42,029 nt of DNA. It comes from Plesiocystis pacifica SIR-1 (GTDB taxonomy: Bacteria; Myxococcota_A; Polyangia; Nannocystales; Nannocystaceae). Below the pieces are notes generated by a model, which saw only the letters and a list, made by a program, of their open reading frames with translations, made no database searches and was not told the origin of the DNA. The stretch spans positions 1 to 42,029 of the forward strand of contig NZ_ABCS01000084.1 of NCBI RefSeq assembly GCF_000170895.1. Direction: 5' to 3'. Shown one piece after another: positions 33,364-41,110 of this stretch. The first letter of the stretch is position 1; each line of letters begins with the position of its first letter. Both the position numbers and the translations under genes were made by a program.

Positions 33364-33683
33364 CGTCAGCAACCGCGATGTCCACGACGCCCGGAACTCG
33401 TCATGCAAACTCGCGCGCCGCTCCCCGTCCCCGCGCCGCGGCGCTCCGGGCCAGCTGCCGCCGAGCGCCAAGGCCCTCGACGACGCGCTCAGGGCCGCTT
33501 GCGAATGTGGGTCGCGGACGCCTGCAGCGTGCCGCTGCTCGCGTACTGGAGGTCCTCGTCGCGCACCCTCACCGCGTTGCCCGAGGGCGAGTAGGCGCCG
33601 CCTCGAGAGTAGCCGACGTCGAGGTAACCAAAGCCCGGGAGCTAACCCTTCGAGATGCTGTACACCCGACCTTCGGCAGCTCG
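33364..33683. other. 320-bp spacer between the LuxR-type and small membrane protein genes
   Basis: It contains the coding-like minus-strand stretch described at 33489-33641. The remaining parts (33364-33488 and 33645-33683) show no gene, hairpin or clear promoter. Confidence 0.6.
33489..33641 (-). pseudogene. 50-codon coding-like stretch without a start codon (possible gene remnant)
   Basis: Between an in-frame TAG (33642-33644) and a TGA (33489-33491) the minus strand reads a 50-residue sequence beginning LPGFGYLDVGYSRGGAY and ending ASATHIRKRP. Most third positions are G or C and the amino-acid mix is protein-like, rich in Gly, Tyr and Ser. There is no ATG, GTG or TTG near its beginning; an internal GTG would give only 29 residues. 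It is in the same frame as the small membrane protein upstream, separated by two TAG codons. It may be the end of a decayed gene, a readthrough product or chance. Confidence 0.35.
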
Positions 33684-34058
33684 CTAGCGGAGCTGGTCGT
33701 CGGGGAAGTGCTCGACGTCCAGGGCCTCGGGGGGCGGGTCCAGGCCGGGGCCGTCGGTGTCGTCCTCCTCGCGCATTTGAATGGTCATGCGTTCCTCCTG
33801 CTCGGGGTCTTGGGTGTGCGGCTGGAAGATGGCGTTGAGGGCGACGGCGGCCTGGGCCAGCCCGCGGCGCAGCGCGAGGCCCCGGTACGCGATCAGCCCC
33901 AGACGATCGAGGCCCCGGAGCGCGAGGTGGATCAGCGTCAGCGCGATCAGCAGGGCGGCCACGCCCCCGGTGGGGTCGCCGACCGGGGCTGGCAAGGACC
34001 ATCCGGGATCGGCCCCGGCGAGACTCGAGCTGGCGTGGAGGTCGAGCACCGCAGCCAC
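33684..34058 (-). CDS. Small membrane protein with acidic tail
   Basis: 124 aa from GTG 34058. A hydrophobic helix (about 30-50, VAALLIALTLIHLALRGL) is followed by a basic amphipathic stretch (YRGLALRRGLAQ) and a hydrophilic, strongly acidic C-terminus (REEDDTDGPGLDPPPEALD). I do not recognise the family. Codon use is typical for the window and no competing gene occupies the other strand. It is divergent from the endonuclease/exonuclease/phosphatase-fold gene. Confidence 0.6.
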   Translation of the reverse strand: MAAVLDLHASSSLAGADPGWSLPAPVGDPTGGVAALLIALTLIHLALRGLDRLGLIAYRGLALRRGLAQAAVALNAIFQPHTQDPEQEERMTIQMREEDDTDGPGLDPPPEALDVEHFPDDQLR

Positions 34059-34150
34059 AGTGTCACGGGCCGCGGAGGATCTGACGAACGAAAACCAGAT
34101 CGAGCGCGCAGCCCTTGCGAGTCCTCGCCCGCGGCATCACCCTTTCAGAC

Positions 34151-35068
34151 GTGCCCTCGGAGCCATCGAAGCCAAGCTCGAGTGGAGGCCGATCCAGGCG
34201 GCGACGCGCTGCCGCTCGCCTCGCTCGCGCGCTGACTCAGGCTCGAGGAGAGCGCAGCCTGCCCGCGACGATCGAGCGCCACGGGCCCGAGCCCGAGCCC
34301 GCGCCCACGCCCGAAGCCCTCACCCTGGTCAGCGCGAACCTGGCCCACGGCCGGGGCGTGGGGGCCCACCAGCTGCTCACGAAGCCCGAGACCCTGCGGG
34401 CGAACCTGCGGGGAATCGCGGCGTGGATCGCCGAGGCCAACGCCGACCTCGCGTGCGTGCAAGAGGCCGACGCCTCCTCGTGGTGGAGCGGGCGCTTCGA
34501 TCACGTCGCCTTCCTCGCCCAGCACAGCGGCCTGCCCTACGTGACCCGGGCCTGCAACGTCGACGGCGGAGGCCTGCGCTACGGCACCGCGCTGCTGTCT
34601 CGCTGGCCCCTCGAGCAGGCCTGGGCCCACACCTTCGCCCCCACGCCGCCGACCTTCCGCAAGGGCTTCGTGATCAGCTCGCTGCGCTGGCCGGGCGCGC
34701 CCGAGCTCGAGTTCGACGTGGTCTCCGTGCACACCGACTTCGCCCGCGCCAGCCAGCGCCGACGCCAGGTCCGAGAGCTCGCCGCGCTGATCCGCCAGCG
34801 CGGCCGCCCGGTGATCGTGGCCGGCGACCTCAACAGCGACTGGCGCGAAGGCGGAGCCACGCGCCTGCTCGCCCGCGACCTCGAGCTCGAGGCCTTCGAG
34901 CCCACGGGCCCCATGGTCACCTTCCCCGGCCCCGGGCCCAGCCCCGACCGCCGCCTGGACTGGGTGCTGATCTCGAAGGCCTTCGAGTTCTCGGGGGTCG
35001 AGGCCGTCGACCTGCGGCTCTCGGATCACCGCCCCCTGTTGGCCCGAGTCCGGCTGCGCGGGGCTTAG
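34151..35068 (+). CDS. Endonuclease/exonuclease/phosphatase-fold hydrolase
   Basis: 305 aa from GTG 34151 (TTG 34115 would give 317 aa; the start is uncertain). After a basic, Ser/Arg-rich N-terminus the domain begins LTLVSANLAHGRG and shows the family's metal and catalytic motifs in order: CVQEAD, VVSVHTDF, VIVAGDLNSDW, RLDWVLIS and LSDHRPLLARV. The fold cleaves phosphodiesters in DNA, RNA, phosphoinositides or sphingomyelin; the substrate cannot be told. No clear signal peptide is seen. It stands between a divergent small membrane protein and a convergent ATP-grasp gene, with a 27-bp gap to the latter. Confidence 0.85.
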   Translation: MPSEPSKPSSSGGRSRRRRAAARLARALTQARGERSLPATIERHGPEPEPAPTPEALTLVSANLAHGRGVGAHQLLTKPETLRANLRGIAAWIAEANADLACVQEADASSWWSGRFDHVAFLAQHSGLPYVTRACNVDGGGLRYGTALLSRWPLEQAWAHTFAPTPPTFRKGFVISSLRWPGAPELEFDVVSVHTDFARASQRRRQVRELAALIRQRGRPVIVAGDLNSDWREGGATRLLARDLELEAFEPTGPMVTFPGPGPSPDRRLDWVLISKAFEFSGVEAVDLRLSDHRPLLARVRLRGA

Positions 35069-35095
35069 TACCGCGTGTCCGAAGTCCGCGCCCGC

Positions 35096-36160
35096 TCACA
35101 GCTCGATGGAAGCGCAGGGCGCCGGCGCCCCCGGGAGCTGAACGCAGTAGCGGACGAAGGCCTCGAACACCGGCCGCGGCTGGCCCCTGGTCGGCAGCGC
35201 GTGCAGGTGCAGCGCGGGCAACACGTTGACCTCGAGGACGCAGGCCGCGTGCGCGCCCGGGACCGGCCCCGCTTCGAACAAGGCCTCCGGGAGGCCGCGC
35301 AGGTCCACGCCGCCCACGTCCACGCCCAGGGCCGCCGCGGCCTGCTCGGCGCAGCGTCGCCAGCCCGGGTGCAGCGTGTCCGTGCAGTCGACGACCTCGG
35401 CCTCTTCGAAGCTCAGCTCGACGCGCTCACCGGGGGCGAGCACGTCCTCGGCGACGCGGCCCGAGGCCGCCAGGCGCTCGGCGACCATCTCGGGGTCGAA
35501 GCGATCGAGGGGCAGGAGCTCGCGCCGCTCCCACGTCGCCCGGCGTGGGTCGGCGTCGAGCTCGGCCAAGAGCGCGGCGCAGTCGCGGGCGCCGTCGCCG
35601 ATGAGCGCGGGCCGCTGGACGATGGCTGCCGCGAGGGCGCGCCCGCCGACCACGGCCACGCGCACGTTCACCCCGGGCAGGTAGGGCTCGGCGACGACCT
35701 CCTCGTCCCGGTCGAGGGCGCGGGCGAAGGCGTAGGCCGCCTCGAAGCCCGAACGATCGCGCACCCCCGAGACCACCCCGACGCCGCGGTTGCCCCCGTT
35801 GGGCTTGAGCACCAGCTCGCCGTGGGCCTCGAGCCACTCCTTCGCCGCGGCCCGAGCCCCGTCGACGCTGCGGGGATCCCAGCCCTCGTCGAACAGCCGC
35901 TGCGGGACCACCGGGACGCCGCGGCTGGCCAGGCGCTCGCGCGACAGGAATTTATTGTTGCTCAGGGTCTGCGCGACCTGGGTCAGGAAGGGCGAGCGGG
36001 TCTTGCTGATCAACACCTCCGGCCGGCCGGGGGCGCGCAGGACCATGAAAAAATCGCTGTGCTCGCTGCCGAGGCCGCGGACCTCGACGCCCAGGCGCTC
36101 GGCGGCGGCGAGGGTCAGCTGGTTGGTCCGCGACCACGGTCGCCCGGCGGAGTCGGCCAC
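35096..36160 (-). CDS. ATP-grasp ligase resembling the cyanophycin synthetase/GshF ATP-grasp domain
   Basis: 354 aa from GTG 36160. The order of motifs follows cyanophycin synthetase and GshF-type enzymes: SNNKFLSRERLASRGVPV (cap), GELVLKPNGGNRGVGV (phosphate loop), VVAEPYLPGVNVRVAVVGG, ALIGDGARDCAALLAEL, VDCTDTLHPGWRRCAEQ, LGVDVGGVDLRG and the Mg-binding CVLEVNVLPALHLH. Such enzymes join an amino or carboxyl group through an acyl phosphate. It lacks the Mur-ligase half of cyanophycin synthetase and the glutamate-cysteine ligase half of GshF, so it is a stand-alone ligase of unknown substrate. A TAGGAT box lies 6 nt before the start. It follows an AEC transporter gene by 40 nt. Confidence 0.85.
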   Translation of the reverse strand: MADSAGRPWSRTNQLTLAAAERLGVEVRGLGSEHSDFFMVLRAPGRPEVLISKTRSPFLTQVAQTLSNNKFLSRERLASRGVPVVPQRLFDEGWDPRSVDGARAAAKEWLEAHGELVLKPNGGNRGVGVVSGVRDRSGFEAAYAFARALDRDEEVVAEPYLPGVNVRVAVVGGRALAAAIVQRPALIGDGARDCAALLAELDADPRRATWERRELLPLDRFDPEMVAERLAASGRVAEDVLAPGERVELSFEEAEVVDCTDTLHPGWRRCAEQAAAALGVDVGGVDLRGLPEALFEAGPVPGAHAACVLEVNVLPALHLHALPTRGQPRPVFEAFVRYCVQLPGAPAPCASIEL

Positions 36161-36166
36161 GCCCAG

Positions 36167-36172
36167 ATCCTA
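36167..36172 (-). promoter_or_regulatory. Candidate -10 element for the ATP-grasp gene
   Basis: TAGGAT on the minus strand ends 6 nt before GTG 36160. A partial -35 (TTCGCA) is 18 nt upstream. If used, this gene has its own leaderless promoter within the strip. Confidence 0.4.
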
Positions 36173-36200
36173 AGGCATGTCGGCGAGGGCTGCGAAGGCC

Positions 36201-37151
36201 TCACCACGTGGGCAGCCAGGTCGTCACCAGGTAGGCCGCGCAGGGGATGGTCAGCCCGGAGACGAGGGTGGTCAGGACGATCGCCCTGGCGATGGCCTCG
36301 GTCCCGCGCTGCGCCCCCTTGGCGATGGCGAAGGTCGTGATCGCGGCGGGCATCGTCGACAGCAGGCACAGCACCTGGGCCTGCGCGAGGCCGAGCCAGC
36401 CCAAGCGGTGCGCGCCCCAGGCCGCAGCGAAGGTCAGCGCGGGCATCGCGAGCAGCTTGAACACGACGTGCAGGGCGTCGCCGAGGCCCAGGCTGCGCAG
36501 CCGATGGCGGTGGCAGGCAAGGTAGAGCCCGAGGACGAACAGGGCCACGGGCGCGGCCGCGCGACCGAGGGGCTGGAGCACCGAGACCGCGGCCGCGCGC
36601 GCTTCGGGGCCGAGGGCGTGGGCCGCGAAGCCCAGGGGCGGGGCCCACAGCAGCGGCTGGCGCAGCAGCTGCATCGGCGGGGCTCTTGCCGCGCTCGCCG
36701 AGTCCCCTCGCCCCGGGTCCCAGCGCAAAAGCAGGTAGGGACCGACGGTCAGCGCCAAGGTCACGTGGATGCCCGTGGCCAGCGAGGCCGTGCCCATCAC
36801 CTCCGCGCCCAGGACCTGTTCGACGATGGGCAGGCCGAGGTAGGCGACGTTTCCAAACGCGCACACCAGCGCCAGCGTGCTCGCGTGCCGAGGCGCCAGC
36901 GCCCGCGCGAGGGCGACGCTCACCAGCAGCACCCCGGGGACCACCAGCCAAAAGCCCAGCTGCGTCGGCGCGCCAAAGTCCGAGCCCGCGATGCCCGTCC
37001 AGATCAGCGCCGGGAAGGCGAAGCTCAGGGCGAAGCGGTTGAGGTTGTCGATGGCCCGCTCGGGCTCGTCGAACAGGCTCAGCGCGCCCGCCAGGATCCC
37101 GAGCAAGGCGGGCGCGAGCAGGGCGAGGGTTGCGAGGAGCCAGCTGGGCAT
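36201..37151 (-). CDS. AEC-family transporter (auxin efflux carrier type)
   Basis: 316 aa from ATG 37151 with about ten hydrophobic segments in two halves, the AEC pattern: FALSFAFPALIWTGIAGSD, ALVCAFGNVAYLGLPIVEQVLG in the first half, and STMPAAITTFAIAKGAQRGTEAIARAIVLTTLVSGLTIPC in the second. Family members move organic acids and other small anions. It is encoded just before an ATP-grasp ligase on the same strand, so it could export the ligase product, but that is inference. A TATACT box 27 nt upstream of the start gives it a promoter. Confidence 0.88.
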   Translation of the reverse strand: MPSWLLATLALLAPALLGILAGALSLFDEPERAIDNLNRFALSFAFPALIWTGIAGSDFGAPTQLGFWLVVPGVLLVSVALARALAPRHASTLALVCAFGNVAYLGLPIVEQVLGAEVMGTASLATGIHVTLALTVGPYLLLRWDPGRGDSASAARAPPMQLLRQPLLWAPPLGFAAHALGPEARAAAVSVLQPLGRAAAPVALFVLGLYLACHRHRLRSLGLGDALHVVFKLLAMPALTFAAAWGAHRLGWLGLAQAQVLCLLSTMPAAITTFAIAKGAQRGTEAIARAIVLTTLVSGLTIPCAAYLVTTWLPTW

Positions 37152-37178
37152 GGGCAGGCGGGCGCGGCCGCGGCGGGC

Positions 37179-37184
37179 AGTATA
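37179..37184 (-). promoter_or_regulatory. Near-consensus -10 box before the AEC transporter
   Basis: TATACT on the minus strand (one mismatch from TATAAT), 27 nt before ATG 37151. No good -35 at 16-18 nt; the space between the previous stop and this start is 67 bp. Confidence 0.5.
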
Positions 37185-37218
37185 GGGTGGACCGCGCCGG
37201 CCCAACACCGCGCAGGCT

Positions 37219-37893
37219 TCACCCTGAGTCCTTCGGCCCCTTCGGCCCGCCCGAGCCTGCGACCCCGAAGGATCCGAGCGCCCCGACGCGGCGGGCGTAG
37301 TCCTCGTAGTCTCGGCCAAAGCAGGCCCGCAGCGCCCGATCTTCTGCGCGGATGCGCCAGACCACCAGCGGCACGAGCACCGCCGCCCACGCGAGCACGG
37401 CCACGACACTGGCGAGCATCACCCCGGCCCCGAGGGTCAGCGCGAGCAGGCCGAGCTCCGAGGGGTGCCGCGCGTAGCGGTAGGGCCCGCGCTGCACCAG
37501 CCGCCGCGCGGCCCGGACCTCCGACACAAAGCCCGCTCCGAGGGCGCCCATGGCCCGGTGACGCAGGGCGACGCCGACCGCCATGAGCCCCGCGCCCGCG
37601 ACCACGGCGGACCAGGGCGGCGCCGGCTGGGCCGTGAGCGGGGCCAGCCAAAACAGCCCCAGGGTCGTCAGCGCCGTGGCCAGCTCGGCGCGGGGCAGGC
37701 CCTCGCGCGCGTCGAGGGCCCGGTCCTGGCCCTCGGCCCCGAGGGCCTCGAAGCCCGCGAAGGCGCTGACCAGGGCCAAGAAGGCGAGGGCCGGCGCGCG
37801 CTCGAGGGTGGCGAGCAAGAGCGCCGGCCCGAGCACGAGGGCGTTGAGCCCGACGGCGAGCGCGGCCCGAGGCAAGCGAGCCATCCGGGCCAT
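37219..37893 (-). CDS. Isoprenylcysteine carboxyl methyltransferase-like membrane protein
   Basis: 224 aa with five or six hydrophobic segments. The C-terminal half carries the family signature: LVQRGPYRYARHPSELGLL (the GPY-x-x-x-RHP-x-Y/E box), a hydrophobic stretch, and RIRAEDRALRACFGRDYEDYARRV. Such proteins (ICMT/NnrU/phospholipid methyltransferase type) methylate lipid-linked or small substrates using S-adenosylmethionine in the membrane. The ATG overlaps the TGA of the TerB-like gene (TGATG), so they are translationally coupled. The tail GSGGPKGPKDSG is low-complexity. Confidence 0.83.
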   Translation of the reverse strand: MARMARLPRAALAVGLNALVLGPALLLATLERAPALAFLALVSAFAGFEALGAEGQDRALDAREGLPRAELATALTTLGLFWLAPLTAQPAPPWSAVVAGAGLMAVGVALRHRAMGALGAGFVSEVRAARRLVQRGPYRYARHPSELGLLALTLGAGVMLASVVAVLAWAAVLVPLVVWRIRAEDRALRACFGRDYEDYARRVGALGSFGVAGSGGPKGPKDSG

Positions 37894-38528
37894 CAGTCCG
37901 CCAACAGCTCGTCGATGATCTGGTTGAAGTGCCCCGAGCGGAGCTCGAGGGCCTCGCCGATGTCGGCGAGCAGCTCCTGCTCCTCGTCCTGAAACTCCCC
38001 GTCCGCCGCGGCCACGAAGAAGGCCGCCTGGACGACGAGCTCCTTGCCCTTGTCGTTGATCCGCCCGACCACCCCGCGCAGGTACTCGTGGACCGAGCGG
38101 CTGTCCTGCATCGCCGCGACGATCTCGTCGCTGACCTCCTCGTCGCTGATCTCGCGCTTGGCGATGCGCCCATAGACCTGCTTGATGGTCTCGATCTCGT
38201 CGTCGTCGACGACCCCGTCGGCGAGGCACATCATCACCATCACGCGCTTGATCGCGGTCTGGAACTCGGCCTCGACCTGGCGCCGGTCTCCCTGCAGCTG
38301 GGCCTGGAAGTGGCGCACGTCGGGGTGGAAGGTGCCGACGCACAGATCGCACTCGATGTACTCCCCGAGCAGGTCGAGGGGGATGAGGGGGATGAAGTAG
38401 AGCGTGAAGAAGCGCCGGACCTTGTGGTGGGTGTAGCTCCGCTGGCTGCGGCATTCGGGGCAGTGAAAGCTGCCACTGTCGCCGCGCATGCGGACACCTC
38501 TAGTGCCATAGATGATGAGATACAGCAT
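37893..38528 (-). CDS. Zinc-ribbon plus TerB-like domain protein
   Basis: 211 aa from ATG 38528. The N-terminus has the look of a membrane-linked zinc ribbon: MLYLIIYGTRG, then Cys23 and Cys26 (CPEC), a short hydrophobic segment (TLYFIPLIPLDLL) and Cys60 and Cys63 (CDLC). Residues ~95-210 resemble the helical TerB domain with its repeated acidic turns (CLADGVVDDDEIETIKQVYG; AADGEFQDEEQELLADIG), which in relatives may bind divalent metals and sense stress. The downstream methyltransferase-like gene is translationally coupled. A TerC-family gene exists 24 kb away; no ter operon is present. Function inferred only at the level of stress or metal signalling. Confidence 0.82.
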   Translation of the reverse strand: MLYLIIYGTRGVRMRGDSGSFHCPECRSQRSYTHHKVRRFFTLYFIPLIPLDLLGEYIECDLCVGTFHPDVRHFQAQLQGDRRQVEAEFQTAIKRVMVMMCLADGVVDDDEIETIKQVYGRIAKREISDEEVSDEIVAAMQDSRSVHEYLRGVVGRINDKGKELVVQAAFFVAAADGEFQDEEQELLADIGEALELRSGHFNQIIDELLAD

Positions 38529-38549
38529 GATCGGATCCCGTATCCCGCG

Positions 38550-38564
38550 CCCCTCGGGGAGGGG
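38550..38564 (-). terminator. Compact hairpin between the aminopropyltransferase and TerB-like genes
   Basis: CCCCTC and GAGGGG enclose a 3-nt loop, 22-36 nt before the TerB-like start. It lies at the place expected for a terminator of the upstream gene or a control element of the downstream one. No T-run follows on the minus strand. Confidence 0.35.
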
Positions 38565-38696
38565 TCAAGGACGGTCTCGATCGCAGCTGGCTCCCGCCAG
38601 GCCAGGGACTGGAGCCGAGTCAGGGGTGCGGTGTCAGGGCTCGCCAATTCATGTCGAAGATTCGAGCGCCGCCCGAACCTGTCAACGACACCACCC

Positions 38697-39674
38697 TCAC
38701 TCGTCGGCGTAGCCCTCGATGCGGGCGCGATCGACCCGCTCGCGCGAGTAGGTGATCAGCCGCGCGTCGTCCTTGCCGGTGATCACCCGCCCGGGCCGCT
38801 CGAGCACCTCGGCGAACATCGGCGGCGGGGTGGTCAGGGCGAGGTGGCGGGGCTCGTCGTAGTAGCGCAGCGGGCCGTACTGGGAGTCGAGGTTGGCCTC
38901 GATGAGCGCCCCGACGCGCGCGCGCAGATCCGCGGGCGCGATGTCCACGGGCCGCTTCGCCGCCAGGGTGAAGCACCACATGCAGTGGAAGGAGGGCACC
39001 ATGACGTGGACGACGTTGACCCACGCGAAGGACTGCCGGAGCGTCGTGCACACCGTGCGCACGCTGTCGAGGTCGGCCAGATCGAACTCGCCAGACTGGA
39101 GCACGATCATCCCGTCGTCGGCGAGCGCCGCCGCGACCTCGTCGAAAAAGCGCACCGTGAACAGGTCGACGGCGGGGCCGTCCTCGACGGGCTCGGTGAT
39201 GTCGAGGACGATGACGTCCCAGCGCTCGCCCGCGGCCTTGGACCGACGCAGGGTCTCCTGCACGTCCTCGATGCGCAGCTCGACCCGCGGGTCCTCGAAG
39301 GCCCCCTGGTGCCACGAGGGCAGGTGCTGCTTGCACAGCTCGATGACCTGGGCGTCGAGGTCCACGGCGACGATCTGCTCGACGCTCGAGTGGCGCAGCA
39401 GCTCGCGCAGGCACGCGCCCTCCCCCGCCCCGCCCACGAGCACCCGGCGGGCGTCCCCGTGGGTGATCATCAGGGGGTGGATGAGGGTCTCGTGGTAGAT
39501 GGCCTCGTCGGCCTGCGTCGACTGGACCACGCCGTCGAGGAAGAGCATCCGGCCGTAGGCCTTGGACTCCCCGATGATCACGTGCTGGAAGTCCGTCTGC
39601 TCGTGGCACTGCAGGTTCTCGACCTCGTAGGTGATGCTCAGCCCGTGCTGGAGCAGGGGCTCTTCGAGGTACAT
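38697..39674 (-). CDS. speE: Aminopropyltransferase (spermidine synthase family)
   Basis: 325 aa from ATG 39674. It transfers an aminopropyl group from decarboxylated S-adenosylmethionine to an amine. Motifs: TDFQHVIIGESKAYGRMLFLDGVVQST at the substrate gate, QADEAIYHETLIHPLM, cofactor loop GGAGEGACLREL (GGGDGG in typical SpeE), EQIVAVDLDAQVIELCKQHLP, and the catalytic Asp158 in DITEPVEDGPAVDLFT. The usual spermidine synthase has DSTDP here; D-x-T/A-D/E-P-V-E-x-G-P is closer to thermospermine- or aminopropylagmatine-type enzymes, so the product may not be spermidine. The frame extends upstream but without family similarity. Divergent from the homospermidine-synthase-like gene 116 bp away. Confidence 0.9.
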   Translation of the reverse strand: MYLEEPLLQHGLSITYEVENLQCHEQTDFQHVIIGESKAYGRMLFLDGVVQSTQADEAIYHETLIHPLMITHGDARRVLVGGAGEGACLRELLRHSSVEQIVAVDLDAQVIELCKQHLPSWHQGAFEDPRVELRIEDVQETLRRSKAAGERWDVIVLDITEPVEDGPAVDLFTVRFFDEVAAALADDGMIVLQSGEFDLADLDSVRTVCTTLRQSFAWVNVVHVMVPSFHCMWCFTLAAKRPVDIAPADLRARVGALIEANLDSQYGPLRYYDEPRHLALTTPPPMFAEVLERPGRVITGKDDARLITYSRERVDRARIEGYADE

Positions 39675-39752
39675 GACGCCTGACTCGAAGGCAGAGGACG
39701 AACGGGGGGGCTGGCTGCTGGGTTGGGATGCCGACAATCTCTGGAGCTCCGC

Positions 39753-39782
39753 TCGACAGGGAGAGGTCGTACAGGGTATCAA
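39753..39782 (+). promoter_or_regulatory. Promoter of the homospermidine-synthase-like gene
   Basis: TCGACA (39753-39758, one mismatch from TTGACA), an 18-nt spacer and TATCAA (39777-39782, two mismatches from TATAAT). The -10 ends 8 nt before GTG 39791, so the transcript would be leaderless or nearly so. The region is richer in A+T than its surroundings. Confidence 0.55.
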
Positions 39783-39790
39783 GAGTTCTC

Positions 39791-41098
39791 GTGTTGTCTG
39801 CCTCCGGACCAGCGCCGGCACCGAAGACGCGCCATCGCGCGCTGGTCCTCGGAGCAGCCGGCGGAGTGGGGACCGCGACCTTGGCCCTCCTCGCACGCCA
39901 CGAGCGCGGCCGCGCGCTGCTGGCGAACACCGAGCTGCTGCTCCTCGACGCCCTCGAGCTCGATCCGCGGCTCCAGCCGCTGATCGCCGAACTGGGTGCC
40001 AGGGCGCGCTGGCTGCCCGCGCAGAGCCTCCGCTCCGGGGCCGCCCTCGCCGAGCTGATCGCCGCCCACGGCGTCGACGAGGTCATCGAGGTCGCCCACG
40101 TGGGCACCTGGGACTGCCTGCGCGCGTGTGCCGAAGGCGGGGCCTCCTACCTGACCACCTGCTACGACCTGTGGCCCCCCGACAAGCGCGACCCCAGCGT
40201 GGGCGCGATGGCCCGGGCCCGCGAGCTGTTCGCCCCGCCCGACATCCACGGCGGCGCGCACCTGCTGAGCATGGGCATGAACCCCGGGCTCATCAACGCC
40301 ATGGTCGGCGCGGCCATCCGCGAGCTCGCCCAACGCAGCGGGCGCCCTCCCAGCCTCGACGCCCTCGAGCTCCACGCGATCGTGATGACCGAAAAGGACA
40401 GCACGCGGTGGATCCCCGGGGGCAGCCCCGACGCCGCCAACACCCTGGACGCCCCCGACCCGAGCCGCGAGTTCGCGTGCACCTGGAGCCCCGACGCCGC
40501 CCTCGAGGAGCTGCTCGAGCCCCGCGCGACCTACACCGCCGCCGGTGAGCTCGCCTTCCTCGACCACCCCCCGCACCGCGCCCGCTACCGCGCCCGCTGC
40601 GGCCACGAGCACGCCGAGGGCTACGTCGTCCCCCACGAGGAGCTCGTCACCCTCGGCGCGATGTACCCCACCGTCGAGCTCGCCTACGTCTACGAGATGT
40701 GCCCGAGCGCCCGGGCGGCCCTCGACGCCGCGCCGGAGCGGGCCGCCGACGACTGGGAGCAGCGCCGGCTCTACCCGCCCTACGCCGACGCCCTCGACGG
40801 CGACAACCGCCTCGGCGTGCTGCTGTGCAGCCGCAGCCTCGGCGAGCTGTGGCTCGGCTGGGACACGCCCACGGCCGCCGGGCTCGCGTTTGGGACCAAC
40901 GCCGTGCAGCTCCAGGTCGCCGCCGGCGTGCTCGCGGGCTGGACGGTTCAGCGCGAGCTCGAGCCCGGGGTGTGGCTGCCCGAGGAGGTCGACGGCGAGG
41001 CTTTGCTCGGGGTGGCCCGCGACGTGCTCGGGCCCTTCGAGATCGTCTGGGACCGCGACGCCCCGGCGCGCAGCCTGACCGAGCGCCGCCTGCCCTGA
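39791..41098 (+). CDS. Homospermidine-synthase-like enzyme (saccharopine dehydrogenase fold)
   Basis: 435 aa from GTG 39791; ATG 39728 (456 aa) is an alternative but lies inside the promoter-like segment. N-terminal NAD-binding Rossmann fold (LVLGAAGGVGTATL). The order of segments follows bacterial homospermidine synthase: VIEVAHVGTWDCLRACAEGG, SMGMNPGLINAMV (GANPG in relatives), IVMTEKDSTRW (AERDTQ), ACTWSPDA (NTWS), EGYVVPHEELVTLG (GFLITHNEA), AYVYEMCPSA and QLQVAAGVLAGW. Those enzymes make homospermidine from putrescine or putrescine plus spermidine with NAD in the cytoplasm. Divergent from the aminopropyltransferase, which fits a polyamine locus. Carboxynorspermidine dehydrogenase is a related alternative. 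Confidence 0.8.
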   Translation: MLSASGPAPAPKTRHRALVLGAAGGVGTATLALLARHERGRALLANTELLLLDALELDPRLQPLIAELGARARWLPAQSLRSGAALAELIAAHGVDEVIEVAHVGTWDCLRACAEGGASYLTTCYDLWPPDKRDPSVGAMARARELFAPPDIHGGAHLLSMGMNPGLINAMVGAAIRELAQRSGRPPSLDALELHAIVMTEKDSTRWIPGGSPDAANTLDAPDPSREFACTWSPDAALEELLEPRATYTAAGELAFLDHPPHRARYRARCGHEHAEGYVVPHEELVTLGAMYPTVELAYVYEMCPSARAALDAAPERAADDWEQRRLYPPYADALDGDNRLGVLLCSRSLGELWLGWDTPTAAGLAFGTNAVQLQVAAGVLAGWTVQRELEPGVWLPEEVDGEALLGVARDVLGPFEIVWDRDAPARSLTERRLP

Positions 41099-41110
41099 GC
41101 CTTCGGCGGC

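Noticed and set aside
33364..34002. Upstream extension of the LuxR-type gene to 581 residues
   Set aside because: The added part is Arg/Pro/Ala-rich, overlaps the small membrane protein in another frame and has no domain; ATG 33363 fits the family better.
37893..38528. Part of a tellurite-resistance (ter) operon together with the TerC-family gene at 12613
   Set aside because: The two genes are 24 kb apart on opposite strands with no TerA/D/E/Z genes nearby.
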